A DNA stretch of 64,000 nt from Agapetus fuscipes. Lineage: Eukaryota > Arthropoda > Insecta > Trichoptera > Glossosomatidae. The translations under genes were made by a program, and so were the position numbers. The notes beneath the pieces were generated by a model. It did no database searches and was not told where the DNA came from. It saw nothing but the letters and a program-made list of their open reading frames with translations. Each line of letters opens with the position of its first letter. Positions within the stretch are counted from its first letter, which is position 1. The stretch is taken from NCBI GenBank assembly GCA_951799405.1, contig OX637345.1, positions 5,270,001-5,334,000 of the forward strand, given 5' to 3'. Positions 41,601-51,460 of this stretch are shown piece after piece.

Positions 41601-42208
41601 ATAATAACCATGATGAACGCCAATCTTCAATAGAAGTGGCACGGAATAAAGTAGAACAAAGATTCATACAAATTGATAAAGATCCACTTCCATACGAGCG
41701 CCGTTTCCGAGAGGCTTCTTAAAAGGAAATTCACAGCAAAAAAAAGGTGTGTTTTCAGAGCTTGTCGGGCGGGAAAATCTTTTTGTTTACATTTTCCTGA
41801 CGGACGCTTCGGTCCGGAAAAAGCAAAACGCGTGCCCTTATTTCATTTCGTATATTTACTGTACCTACTGCTAAAATATAGAGATATAACTAAAGTGTAG
41901 AAGTACATTATAGTTATTGAAATAATCTTAAAAGGTATTATTTTTTTTATAAAAAAAAAATCAACGTTGTTTTATTCCACTTTTATTGTTATCTTTTGAG
42001 TCGTTGGTAACGTTTTCGGAGAGCCTCCATTTTCAGGTAGCAAACATTTTTTTTGATGTCTAGAAAAAAAAACTTATAAAAACAATTGAATTGACGATGA
42101 ACATAATTTACAGGTACATTGCCGCTGATTTTTTTTGAGTCTTGGAATGCAACTTAGCTGCAAATATAGAGCAATATCTGACCGCGTAGTCTCTGATTGG
42201 CTGGTTCT
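41601..42208. other. Unassigned; family E hammerhead-like remnant on the minus strand (42006-42036)
   Basis: The reverse complement of 42006-42036 reads CTGAAAA-T-GGAG-GCT-CTCC-GAAAACGTT, the same plan as the other motifs but with a damaged core. A diverged copy of the surrounding sequence lies at 60870-60950. No gene is recognised. Confidence 0.4.
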
Positions 42209-42212
42209 GTGG

Positions 42213-42845
42213 TGTTATGTTTAGATATAAAGGTATCTCCAGGATACTTACATCCGGCTAGCTTTCATCAGCATCACTCTCAGGGCGTGGAGGTCTTTCT
42301 TTCGGTTGCTCACTTGTACTTTGGGAAGGGTTTTATAATTAAAAGATAAAGTTAACATGAACAAATAAGGGTTTATTACTGTACTAATATGGGGGGGGGG
42401 AAAGGGGAAATAAGGGATTGGCCAGACCTACAGGTTGTCACTAGAACACTTCCTATTCCGTTGGCTGGAGTTCTAAACGGAAGGCCTGGGGCAGCGCCCC
42501 AGGCTAGCGGCGGTTCACAAGGTGGACGCCTCCACACGTGAGAGCCTCTGGGTGGGCGCTCCTATGCCTCTGGTCCACAAGGCGGGTGCCTTGCTGGCAG
42601 GAAATCCAAGTAGATGGGGGGGAAGGGAGCTCCATCGTAGTGCCCCCTCCTGCACCGCTTGGTGCTTGGTCGCTAACGTCTGACTCACTTCACATCTCGC
42701 CGGGAACTAACGAACGACGGCCTGATTAGTTCATACGGTGCAGTTCGGCCGCTTCCGTGACCGTTCGGCTCCGTTCGGCTCACAAACATACACTGCACAC
42801 TTCGGGATTGTTTTTTTATAATATGTTATTTAAAATAACATAACA
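42213..42845 (-). repeat. LTR-X LTR, left copy (3' LTR)
   Basis: It carries a G homopolymer near 42391 and a terminal palindrome, TATGTTATTTAAAATAACAT. It differs from the right copy at only a few positions, including homopolymer length. Confidence 0.9.
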
Positions 42846-44293
42846 TTCCCCTTTCTCACAAAAATAAAGAAAGAAAACCAGGAGCAACACAACAGTCTTC
42901 ACACACAACACCAGGTCTTTGGCCATTAAGAAAATTGAAAATTTTATGGGAACACAAAAAGGAAAAGGGGATTTACAGGAACATCCTTCTGTCCTATCAA
43001 CACACCAGAAAGAAGGAAGAAGAAAACTGGTGGCTGTGAGAATTATCGATTTGATTTGGGAAATTTCAAGGTGGTTCCAATAACCGACAAGACGCGGATT
43101 AAAAGCGATCTTGTAACAAGGCCTTTTTTTCTTCACCAAAACATGTCGAAAACTCTAAACAATAAATAATAATCACAGCAATCAAAACATATTTTACACT
43201 GGTACTTATATTAACCAAGTCATAACTCGTTACAGGAGTCGACTATTATATAACAATAAGTTCTGAGCTGAATACAAAAAAAAATACATATGGAGACAAC
43301 ATCCAAGACTCGCTCAAAATATTTAATATGTTAGTGCGTAAAATCCACTACGAACTCACTCGAAAAAAGAGTGGAACATTCCATATAAAACATCTTAAAG
43401 TGAATATGGAATACACAAACAAAATATAACAAAAACACCAGCTCTTTCGAGCCTCAAACACGTCTGTACTCACAGACATTTTCCTCCTTCGACAAAATGA
43501 ACAAGGCTTTAAGTGTCATCTTATACACAAAAGTGCATATCAGATCCCAGATTTACAAAACGTAACATCTCAAGAAAATGCGCTCCCTTTTCCAAGAAAA
43601 AGGCCAGCATTTCTTCCCCTCACATCAATTTCCACTCAAAGCAGTGATAATTTCATCCTTACATCAACATACCGTGGAAAATCCACACACGGACCTACGA
43701 AAGTAGAATCCCGGAAAACGGCTTCCCTTGCCCAAAGGACCACATTTTCCCACTCTTTCTCGGTGGCGCCACTTCATTTTTTAGAAGAATAAAGAAACTT
43801 CATTATTCAATCTTTTTCCAAAGGGTTAATTCGGAAAACCATTGAAATTTACAAAAAAAAACTGTAGAAGATATTTACATACATAAAAACAAATGTAGTC
43901 AAGAAATCCTAATTCTAACTAAATTACCTATTTGTACACTATAAAACAAAATTTCTCCGATGTTTTTTGAGAACCGTTCAAGTTTAAATCTCCAAGTGAC
44001 CCGTATATCAGTCAAACATCGCACAAAAGTGATATGCTATTGGCTTGCAAGAAATAAAACCATCGTAAATATTAAACTAAAATGAATCCTAAGCTACCTT
44101 TTTACAAAAATTACAATCCTCTATCGTTTTTTGAGGGTTCTTGGAACGATTTCAATGTTCCCTGACAACACACAAAGTACCTAAAGCTAATCTATAAAAT
44201 TATTTACAAATGGCAGCCAACAGAATAGCCATAGTTCGTAGTAAATTTCCGAAAGGAGCCAATCACCAGTCTACCCCGAAAAAAAATATATAT
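42846..44293 (-). other. LTR-X interior, 3' portion
   Basis: This is A-rich sequence on the plus strand. Open frames are short and carry no known domain. It ends at the ATAT target site of Gypsy-2 (44290-44293). Confidence 0.7.
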
Positions 44294-44765
44294 TGTTACG
44301 AAATTAGGGTTCAATTGTCTTCAAATTAAAAATACACAGGTCTTCTTCAATAGTTATTTATTTTACACAGTTACAAAATTTATTTTCACACTACTTTCTC
44401 GATTATTCCACTTGGTTTAGGTTCACTGATCAGATGACTTCGATGTGTTTGTAAGTCTCTATGATCCTGGCCCGCTCTGCAGGCCATTCGCACCTTTATA
44501 CTCTTCAGAGCAGTATGATCCAGAACTAAAGTCGCCAGACGGTTCCAGAGTAATTATTACTTCTCGATGTTTCACGTACTACCTAGACACAACCAAAATC
44601 CTACCTACCAATGCAATACAGTATTCCTATAATTATAACAAATACCTACTTAGCCTAGAGAATTCTACACTTATACATAATTATCGATCTTACCTACCAA
44701 TACTTTTGAGGATTCTTATAACTATAACTAACCATACTTATTTCAATATTTATATTTACATAACA
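44294..44765 (-). repeat. Gypsy-2 3' LTR
   Basis: On the plus strand it runs TGTTACG to ACATAACA. The polypurine tract (GGTGGGGGGTAG on the minus strand) lies immediately upstream and includes the pol stop codon. Confidence 0.93.
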
Positions 44766-47700
44766 CTACCCCCCACCTAGACTGTTTCGTCCCGGAACAG
44801 TCTTGACTCTGTGTAGGTAGGGGCATGCTGATCCACGTCGACACCCTGTGGTCAGGAAGAAGTGGCAGTCCACGGATTTCTCCCCACTGGCTCTCGGCTG
44901 CGCTTGCTCGCAGCACACCATGACGCTGATGCCGACTCCCGAGAACACTGCTTCAATCATACTCCGGATTATCCGCCAGTCTCGATTAGCGCGGCCGCCA
45001 CCCATCTTCGGTATTGCCAGACGCGCCTGCTGATCCTCCAACATGTAGTCACGCAGCTCAACAAGGCCGTCCCACAATGCCTTGTAGTCCTCTTCCAGGT
45101 TGCTGGAATCCGGGACAACCAGGCAGTATGCTTGTTGACGCCCCTTCGGTAGTCTCAGAGCTCTTCCTTGCGGGCTGCTCGAGGGTTGCGGTTTTCCGAA
45201 TTTGTATCGGAAGACCCGTGCAATTCCTCTAGACATATCTAGATCTTCCGGTACACTGCATGCCAGTGTGTGGTCCCTAGTGACCTCAAATAAGTCCTTG
45301 TGGACTTCTGTGGTCACTCCATGGCGAAACTTCTGCCCTGCCTTCGCGTTCTCCCAAAACGTCTCAAAGGCTGGTGATCTTTCGGATGCGACGCACTGTC
45401 GTACTTTTTGGGCTGGTTGGTCATCATTATCGCCTAGGTATGGTGAGAGGCGATTGTAGTGCACGACCCTTGGTTTTCCGTTTGGTCTCTTTTTTATGCG
45501 GTAGACCACATCGTTGATGCGCTCCAAGATCTCGTACGGCCCGTCCCAGGAACGCTGAAGTTTCGGACAGTATCCTTGGCGCCTCTTGGGGTCAAAAAGC
45601 CACACCCAGTCACCAGCTTTGTACCCCATGCTGTCAGCTCTGGTGTCATAGCGCTCCTTCATTTGATCGCTGGCTTCCCCGATGTTCATGCGGACCTGAT
45701 CATGGATGTCATCCAGCCTCCTGCGAAGGTCTGTCACATAGTCTTCTCCGGCTAGGTCTTCACCTGGTTTGCAGCCAAATTTGAGATCACAAGGAAGTCG
45801 CATTTCTCGCCCAAACAGTATGCTGCTGGGAGTCTTCTTCGTCGTTTCCTGAACAGCCGACCGGTAAGCCAATAAGAACAAAGGCAGATGTCGGTCCCAG
45901 TCCCGCTGATGGCTGGACACTACTTTGGCTAAGTACCTCCCCACGGTACGGTTCATCCTTTCCACCATTCCATCAGACTGTGGATGTAGCGCAGTGGTCC
46001 TGGTCTTGTAGATCCCTAGCCGCTCACACATTTGCTGGAAGATAGCAGCTTCAAAGTTCCTTCCCTGATCAGAATGTAATTCCAGGGGTACGCCAAACCT
46101 GCTGATAAATTCGGTAACTAGAACTTCAGTCACGGTTACGGCCTCTTGGTTAGGGATTGAGTAAGCTTCCACCCACTTGCTGAAGTAATCCATCACCACC
46201 ATGATGTACTTGTTACCCTTCTCAGTTGTAGGAAATGGGCCAGCTATGTCGATGGCAATTCTTTCAAAGGGGCTGCCAACATTGTACTGACGCATTGGTG
46301 CTCGCCTTTTCCTTTGCGGTCCATTGGCCGTTGCACAGGTTACACATTTTCGACACCAATCTTTGACGTCTTCGCTGCAGTTGATCCAGTAAAATCGCTC
46401 TTTCACTTTCTCCAGCGTCTTCTTAACGCCTAGATGTCCTCCAGAAGTTCCTCCATGCAGCAGTCCAAGGATTTCCGGTACTCGGCTCTTCGGAACGAGG
46501 GTTTGCTTTCTTCTAAGTGTGCCGTCTTCCTTCTCGATCTTTCGTTTCAGAAACCCTCCTTCTATCACTATGGATCCCCATTGAGCGCAATAAGCCTTGA
46601 CAGTTGGTGATAAGGGGGCGAGTTTTTCCCAGGTTGGCCTTTCTCCTTCTCGCGCCCATTCCATCACATACTTCAAGTCCGGATCATTCAGTTGGTCTTG
46701 CGCCAATTTTTCATCTTGCCAGTCCTCATCTTCGGTGGTCGTCCTTTGGACAATTGCTACCTTGTCCTCCATCTTGCTGCAATGTTTGCAGTCACTGGCG
46801 CATGGTCGTCTGGATAATGCATCCGCATTTCGATGAAGCGTGCCAGGTCTATGTTCGGAGTCATAATCATACTCCTGGAGCCTTTCAATCCATCTAGCCA
46901 CTTGCCCTTCTGGGTTTTTGAATTTCAGAAGCCAAACCAGTGCAGCATGATCAGTCCGTAGTGTGAATTTTCTCCCGTACAAGTATTTGCGGAAGTGTTC
47001 CACTGATTTTATCACGGCAAGAAGCTCTCGTCTGGTCACGCAATAATTTCGTTCTGGCTTGGAAAGCACTTTACTGAAGTAACCCAGAACAGTCTCATGC
47101 CCATCCTGTATTTGGGAAAGGACGCCTCCTATCCCCACATTACTAGCGTCGGTATCCAGGATGAATTTTCCATCTTTTCGTGGGTAGCTCAAGATGGGGG
47201 CACTTGTTAATCTTCCCTTAAGCTCTTCAAATGCTTGTGCGCAGGAATCACTCCAATGGAAGCGAGTGTTTTCTTCCGTAAGCTTGGTGAGCGGTTTTGC
47301 AATGTCCGCAAATCTTGGCACAAACCTCCTGTAATAAGTGCACAGCCCCAGGAAACTCCTAGTTTCATGTTTGTCCTTCAGCACGGGCCAGTCTCTTACT
47401 GCCTTGATTTTGGCAGGGTCAACTTCAACTCCACGTTGAGAAACTATGTGTCCCAGGTAATTTACTTGTTTCTTGAACAGGTTACACTTTTTCGGGTTGA
47501 GCTTCAGTCCAGCGTCTTGTAGTCGCCCGAAAACTTGCTCCAGATTTCTCAACTGATGGTTGAAGTCCTTTCCCAGGATGATTATGTCATCCAAGTATAC
47601 CAGGCAGGTTTCCCATGACAGTCCTCGCAGCACATTCTCCATCAGCCTTTCAAACGTGGCGGGGGCATTGCATAAGCCAAATGGCATCACGGTGAACTGC

Positions 47701-49028
47701 CAAAGTCCAGATCCAATCGAGAATGCAGTTTTCTCCTTATCTTTGGCATCCAATTCAACTTGCCAGTAGCCACTTTTCAGGTCCAATGTGGAAAAAATGG
47801 TGCATCCTGCCAATGTGTCCAAGGTGTCGTCAATCCTTGGCAGAGGGTAACTATCCTTTTTCGTAACATCGTTGAGCAGTCTGTAGTCCACACAAAATCT
47901 CGTGGTGCCATCCTTCTTTTTCACCAGTACCACCGGGGATGTCCAAGGGCTACTTGATGGTTCTATGATGCCATCCTTGCTCATGTCTTTGATGATCTTG
48001 TCAGCTTCTTCCCGCTTTGCAAAGGGTAGTCTTCTTGGAGCCTGTTTTATTGGTCTCGCTTCTCCGGTGTCTATGCTATGTCGCACTACCTTGGTTCTTC
48101 CCAGACGGCCATTAGAGTCCTCGAAAATGTTCTGGTAGCGGCAGATCAAACTCCTCACTCTCCGTTTGTTTTCCTCGGTTAGACCTTGGGAAGCGTCGTG
48201 GACCAGGGCTTCCAATTGTGTTGACAATTTGTTTCCTTCGCATGACATGTTTGTCATCTGTTGCACAATGGAAGTTATCCTCTCACATCTGCCCAAAACA
48301 AAACCTTCATTCATTTTAAGTGGGTAGCTGTTCACATTCATGATCTTGACAGGAATGGTCTCCTTTGCGCGAATCACTGTTCTTGCCACCATGACTCCTT
48401 TGTTAACATTGTCCATGTTCTCCGGTTCTATCATACAGATTTGGTCATTTGTACTACTGGAATCCAGGCGGGCACTCACTATCATCTCGGATCGCCCCTT
48501 CACTTCGGTATTCTTGGCTAGGATAACACGTGCAGCCAGTTCTTTCCGTCTTTGCAGGATGACTTCTTCATTTCCAATTTTAATGGACCCTTTCTTTAAA
48601 TTTAAACTGCACCCAAATCTGTCCAGTATGTCCATTCCCAATATAACGTCTTCTTCAATGTTGGCCACCAACGTCCGATGATCAAAAGTGGTGCTGCCAA
48701 TTTGGAAGGTGGCAATCGTCTCCCCATACACCTGTGCTGACTCTCCCGTGGCGGTGTGCAGAGACCACTTTGTTGGTGCAATCTGCTTACCTCGTGTCAC
48801 TATGTCGCGTCTCAGAATTGTCCTGGTTGCTCCCGTGTCCACCAGTAGTTCACGAGTTACTCCATCTATTATGCCATTGATAAAAATGCTGCTGGCTTTT
48901 CCTCTCACGGTTGCGACAGTAGCAGCAGATTTCAGGGCCTCTCCAGCGTGGGTCAACGGTTGCCCCTTCCCATTAACCCTTTCTAGTTTTCCGCAGCCTG
49001 TTTTCTGGGTTTCTGAGGCTTGGGACAC
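44766..49028 (-). CDS. pol: Pol polyprotein: PR-RT-RH-IN plus macro domain and CCCH finger (Gypsy-2)
   Basis: About 1,420 codons. Aspartic protease LLVDTGATRTIL (DTG 64-66); reverse transcriptase about 330-510 with FSTLDLKSGYWQ and LVYLDDIIIL (YLDD 478-481); RNase H with Asp625, Glu668 and Asp693; integrase HHCC zinc motif (His858, His865, Cys895, Cys898) and catalytic Asp927, Asp987, Glu1023, with 35 residues between the last two; GPY/F-type motif WDGPYEIL (1161-1168); then an extension not usual in Gypsy Pol, a macro-like domain (about 1237-1372, MSRGIARVFRYKFG, LAIPKMGGG) and a CCCH finger (Cys1388, Cys1396, Cys1402, His1406). There is no ATG; the frame opens at GTG and is -1 relative to gag, so a Gag-Pol frameshift in the 46-nt overlap is likely. 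The stop abuts the 3' LTR. Confidence 0.93.
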   Translation of the reverse strand: MSQASETQKTGCGKLERVNGKGQPLTHAGEALKSAATVATVRGKASSIFINGIIDGVTRELLVDTGATRTILRRDIVTRGKQIAPTKWSLHTATGESAQVYGETIATFQIGSTTFDHRTLVANIEEDVILGMDILDRFGCSLNLKKGSIKIGNEEVILQRRKELAARVILAKNTEVKGRSEMIVSARLDSSSTNDQICMIEPENMDNVNKGVMVARTVIRAKETIPVKIMNVNSYPLKMNEGFVLGRCERITSIVQQMTNMSCEGNKLSTQLEALVHDASQGLTEENKRRVRSLICRYQNIFEDSNGRLGRTKVVRHSIDTGEARPIKQAPRRLPFAKREEADKIIKDMSKDGIIEPSSSPWTSPVVLVKKKDGTTRFCVDYRLLNDVTKKDSYPLPRIDDTLDTLAGCTIFSTLDLKSGYWQVELDAKDKEKTAFSIGSGLWQFTVMPFGLCNAPATFERLMENVLRGLSWETCLVYLDDIIILGKDFNHQLRNLEQVFGRLQDAGLKLNPKKCNLFKKQVNYLGHIVSQRGVEVDPAKIKAVRDWPVLKDKHETRSFLGLCTYYRRFVPRFADIAKPLTKLTEENTRFHWSDSCAQAFEELKGRLTSAPILSYPRKDGKFILDTDASNVGIGGVLSQIQDGHETVLGYFSKVLSKPERNYCVTRRELLAVIKSVEHFRKYLYGRKFTLRTDHAALVWLLKFKNPEGQVARWIERLQEYDYDSEHRPGTLHRNADALSRRPCASDCKHCSKMEDKVAIVQRTTTEDEDWQDEKLAQDQLNDPDLKYVMEWAREGERPTWEKLAPLSPTVKAYCAQWGSIVIEGGFLKRKIEKEDGTLRRKQTLVPKSRVPEILGLLHGGTSGGHLGVKKTLEKVKERFYWINCSEDVKDWCRKCVTCATANGPQRKRRAPMRQYNVGSPFERIAIDIAGPFPTTEKGNKYIMVVMDYFSKWVEAYSIPNQEAVTVTEVLVTEFISRFGVPLELHSDQGRNFEAAIFQQMCERLGIYKTRTTALHPQSDGMVERMNRTVGRYLAKVVSSHQRDWDRHLPLFLLAYRSAVQETTKKTPSSILFGREMRLPCDLKFGCKPGEDLAGEDYVTDLRRRLDDIHDQVRMNIGEASDQMKERYDTRADSMGYKAGDWVWLFDPKRRQGYCPKLQRSWDGPYEILERINDVVYRIKKRPNGKPRVVHYNRLSPYLGDNDDQPAQKVRQCVASERSPAFETFWENAKAGQKFRHGVTTEVHKDLFEVTRDHTLACSVPEDLDMSRGIARVFRYKFGKPQPSSSPQGRALRLPKGRQQAYCLVVPDSSNLEEDYKALWDGLVELRDYMLEDQQARLAIPKMGGGRANRDWRIIRSMIEAVFSGVGISVMVCCEQAQPRASGEKSVDCHFFLTTGCRRGSACPYLHRVKTVPGRNSLGGG

Positions 49029-50308
49029 TTTGTGCTAAGGTGGCCCAGCTGTCCGCAGTTCCAGCAGCGTGGGTCTCGTCTTCGAGGTCTCAGACGTTCC
49101 AGCACTTTTTCAATTAGCTCCTCGGTTGTAGGTAGCTTGACCTCCTCTGCCTCGACTGCACGAACCCTGGCGTGGCCCCTGATGGACTGTTTGACAGCCT
49201 CAAACTCGAGAGCTTGGCTGAGCGCCTCGTTCAAAGCCTTGGGATGGGCCAGTTTTACGGCTTGTTGCGTCTCCCATTCCCGCAATCCATTTAGGAACTT
49301 GTCCACTGCCAAGCTCTCACAGATGTCGTCGGAGGCTGTCGGGTAAGCGTCTCGTACCAGGCGGGCGATGTCCATTTCAAACTCCTGGAGGCTCTCGTTG
49401 GGCTTCTGCACCCTTGTGTTCAGCTGCGACTTGTACAGCTGCTCCAGGCACTTGTGGCCATAGCGCATATCCAAGCGCTGCTTCAGCTGCCCAAAGTCAC
49501 CACGGTTGTCCAGGGGTATGGCCTGCAGAACCCTGAGAGCGTCTCCTCGGAGCGACAGGCTGAGAACCGAAGCCTTCTTCTGCTGGCTCCAGGCTCCCAT
49601 CATGGCAGCCGTCTCAAAGAGGGTCAAGTATTCCTCCCACGACGTCTTCCCGTCGAAGGTTGGGAGGTTGTGCTTTGCTAGGGAAGGGTCATCATCCCCT
49701 CTTGTGACCCTGGTTGGAGTTGAGCATCCCTGGTCGATCTTGTCGTGAAGGCCTTTGGGGGATATCCTGGTGGACTCCATCTGGCACTTGTCAGCCAGCT
49801 CGGCACGCAGACGGTCCTCCAGGGTGGAAATGCGGGTTTTCATTTCCGCAACTGTTTCCTCAAAACCAGTCAGCTTCACCTCTATTTCTCCTTTCAGGGT
49901 TGTGAGACTATCCGCTATCTCCGCCTTCAGGGTCCTGGCGTTGTCAGCCATCTCCGCCTTCAGGTCTTCCCTCAGGGTCTTGGAATTGTCAGCCATTTTC
50001 TCCTCCAGGGTCCTGGCGTTGTCAGCCATCTCCACTTTCAGGGTCTTGGCGTTGTCAGCCATCTCCCCTTTCAGCTTTTCCTCCATGGAAGTGAAGTTTC
50101 CGGTGATGCTGAGGTTTAGCTCGTCCAAGGCGCGGTCCCCTCCAGACGCCATGACAAAATATGCCGGGTCTTCGCCTGACTGTTCTAAGGCCTCCATGAG
50201 GCGTGCCTGTAAGGCCGCCTTCCCTCCTGAGGTCTCCAGGTCCCTCTCCAGAAGCTCATTTTTAAGCTCAGTGACTTTGAGGTCCTTGATGTTCACTTTG
50301 GTTGCCAT
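48983..50308 (-). CDS. gag: Gag polyprotein (Gypsy-2)
   Basis: 441 residues from ATG at 50308 (AAAAATGG context). A SAP-like N-terminus (LKVTELKNELLERDL) is followed by a coiled coil built from 11-residue units of the type EMADNAKTLKV, repeated about five times, then a capsid-like region (FDGKTSWEEYLTLFETAA) and a zinc knuckle CWNCGQLGHLSTKC near the C-terminus. It is nearly identical to Gypsy-1 Gag in the capsid region but differs in the repeat number and type of the coiled coil. A GGAAAAC run sits just 5' of the TAG stop and is a weak candidate slippage site. SAP motifs bind DNA in other proteins; here the role is inferred only. Confidence 0.92.
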   Translation of the reverse strand: MATKVNIKDLKVTELKNELLERDLETSGGKAALQARLMEALEQSGEDPAYFVMASGGDRALDELNLSITGNFTSMEEKLKGEMADNAKTLKVEMADNARTLEEKMADNSKTLREDLKAEMADNARTLKAEIADSLTTLKGEIEVKLTGFEETVAEMKTRISTLEDRLRAELADKCQMESTRISPKGLHDKIDQGCSTPTRVTRGDDDPSLAKHNLPTFDGKTSWEEYLTLFETAAMMGAWSQQKKASVLSLSLRGDALRVLQAIPLDNRGDFGQLKQRLDMRYGHKCLEQLYKSQLNTRVQKPNESLQEFEMDIARLVRDAYPTASDDICESLAVDKFLNGLREWETQQAVKLAHPKALNEALSQALEFEAVKQSIRGHARVRAVEAEEVKLPTTEELIEKVLERLRPRRRDPRCWNCGQLGHLSTKCPKPQKPRKQAAEN

Positions 50309-50984
50309 TTTTTTCAAAATTTACTTCAAAACAAAAATATTTTTAAATTTATTTAATACAAGTTTTGAGTTTTATATATATAGCTGTTTTGAATACGTAC
50401 TTTAGCAAAATAATAATTTATCTGATTACACTGATTGGTAGGTACTGTCTTTTAATATTTATTTTTAAATCACCAATATTTTTAACATAATAATGTCTGA
50501 TAGTACATAATTATTTATTTCGTCTCAAGTCTTTCAAACACACAGGTAGGTACTTAATGTATATTCACACACTTGTAAACAAAGGATAGTTATTCAAAAA
50601 CTTTTTCTCGATTAATCTGGAACGTTCTTTTGTAATATTTTTCAAGATTTTTATTTATTTATTTTATTTTTTTAATCACACACAATAATAAAAAAAAAAC
50701 TATGGTCCAATTTGATGACTTTCTCAATGCGGTAAAATAGTCATTATGTTATGTCCAGAATTATGTCCAGAATTATGTTCCATATGATGTTCCAGAATTT
50801 ATAAGCAACTTGCTTTTGCGTCTTTTCTTTTAACAAAAATTTATTTAAACACTTGTTTTCACAAAAGTCAGTTCACACAAAGTTCAATTTGAATAAAGTT
50901 CATTTTAACACTATTTAATTTATTTTATTTATTTTTAGACAGAAGATCTTAATTTTTCTTGACAACCCCACACCTGACACCAAT
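50309..50984 (-). promoter_or_regulatory. Gypsy-2 primer-binding site and leader
   Basis: On the minus strand ATTGGTGTCAGGTGTGGGG follows the 5' LTR; TGGTGTCAGGTG is the primer-binding core, slightly different from Gypsy-1 (TGGCGTCAGGTG). The rest is a non-coding leader closely matching that of Gypsy-1. Confidence 0.75.
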
Positions 50985-51456
50985 TGTTACGAAATTAGGG
51001 TTCAATTGTCTTCAAATTAAAAATACACAGGTCTTCTTCAATAGTTATTTATTTTACACAGTTACAAAATTTATTTTCACACTACTTTCTCGATTATTCC
51101 ACTTGGTTTAGGTTCACTGATCAGATGACTTCGATGTGTTTGTAAGTCTCTATGATCCTGGCCCGCTCTGCAGGCCATTCGCACCTTTATACTCTTCAGA
51201 GCAGTATGATCCAGAACTAAAGTCGCCAGACGGTTCCAGAGTAATTATTACTTCTCGATGTTTCACGTACTACCTAGACACAACCAAAATCCTACCTACC
51301 AATGCAATACAGTATTCCTATAATTATAACAAATACCTACTTAGCCTAGAGAATTCTACACTTATACATAATTATCGATCTTACCTACCAATACTTTTGA
51401 GGATTCTTATAACTATAACTACCCATACTTATTTCAATATTTATATTTACATAACA
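50985..51456 (-). repeat. Gypsy-2 5' LTR
   Basis: Identical by eye to the 3' LTR except one base (ACTACCCATAC against ACTAACCATAC). The TATAAA box (minus strand) lies near 51185. Confidence 0.93.
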
Positions 51457-51460
51457 ATAT

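Larger units (their letters stand above)
44294..51456 (-). mobile_element. Gypsy-2: complete Ty3/Gypsy retrotransposon with C-terminal macro/CCCH module
   Basis: The 7,163-bp element has 472-bp LTRs differing at one position that I could see, and ATAT duplicated on both sides (44290-44293 and 51457-51460). Gag and Pol overlap in different frames (-1). All Pol domains and catalytic residues look intact, so the element may be, or very recently was, autonomous. It is nested in LTR-X and related to Gypsy-1 throughout the LTR, leader, gag and C-terminal module. No env-like frame is present; the 3' end is instead occupied by the macro/CCCH extension of Pol. Confidence 0.95.

Noticed and set aside
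42816..43139. 107-codon minus-strand frame as an LTR-X gene
   Set aside because: No retroelement domain; it spans the LTR boundary and the purine tract and looks like chance.
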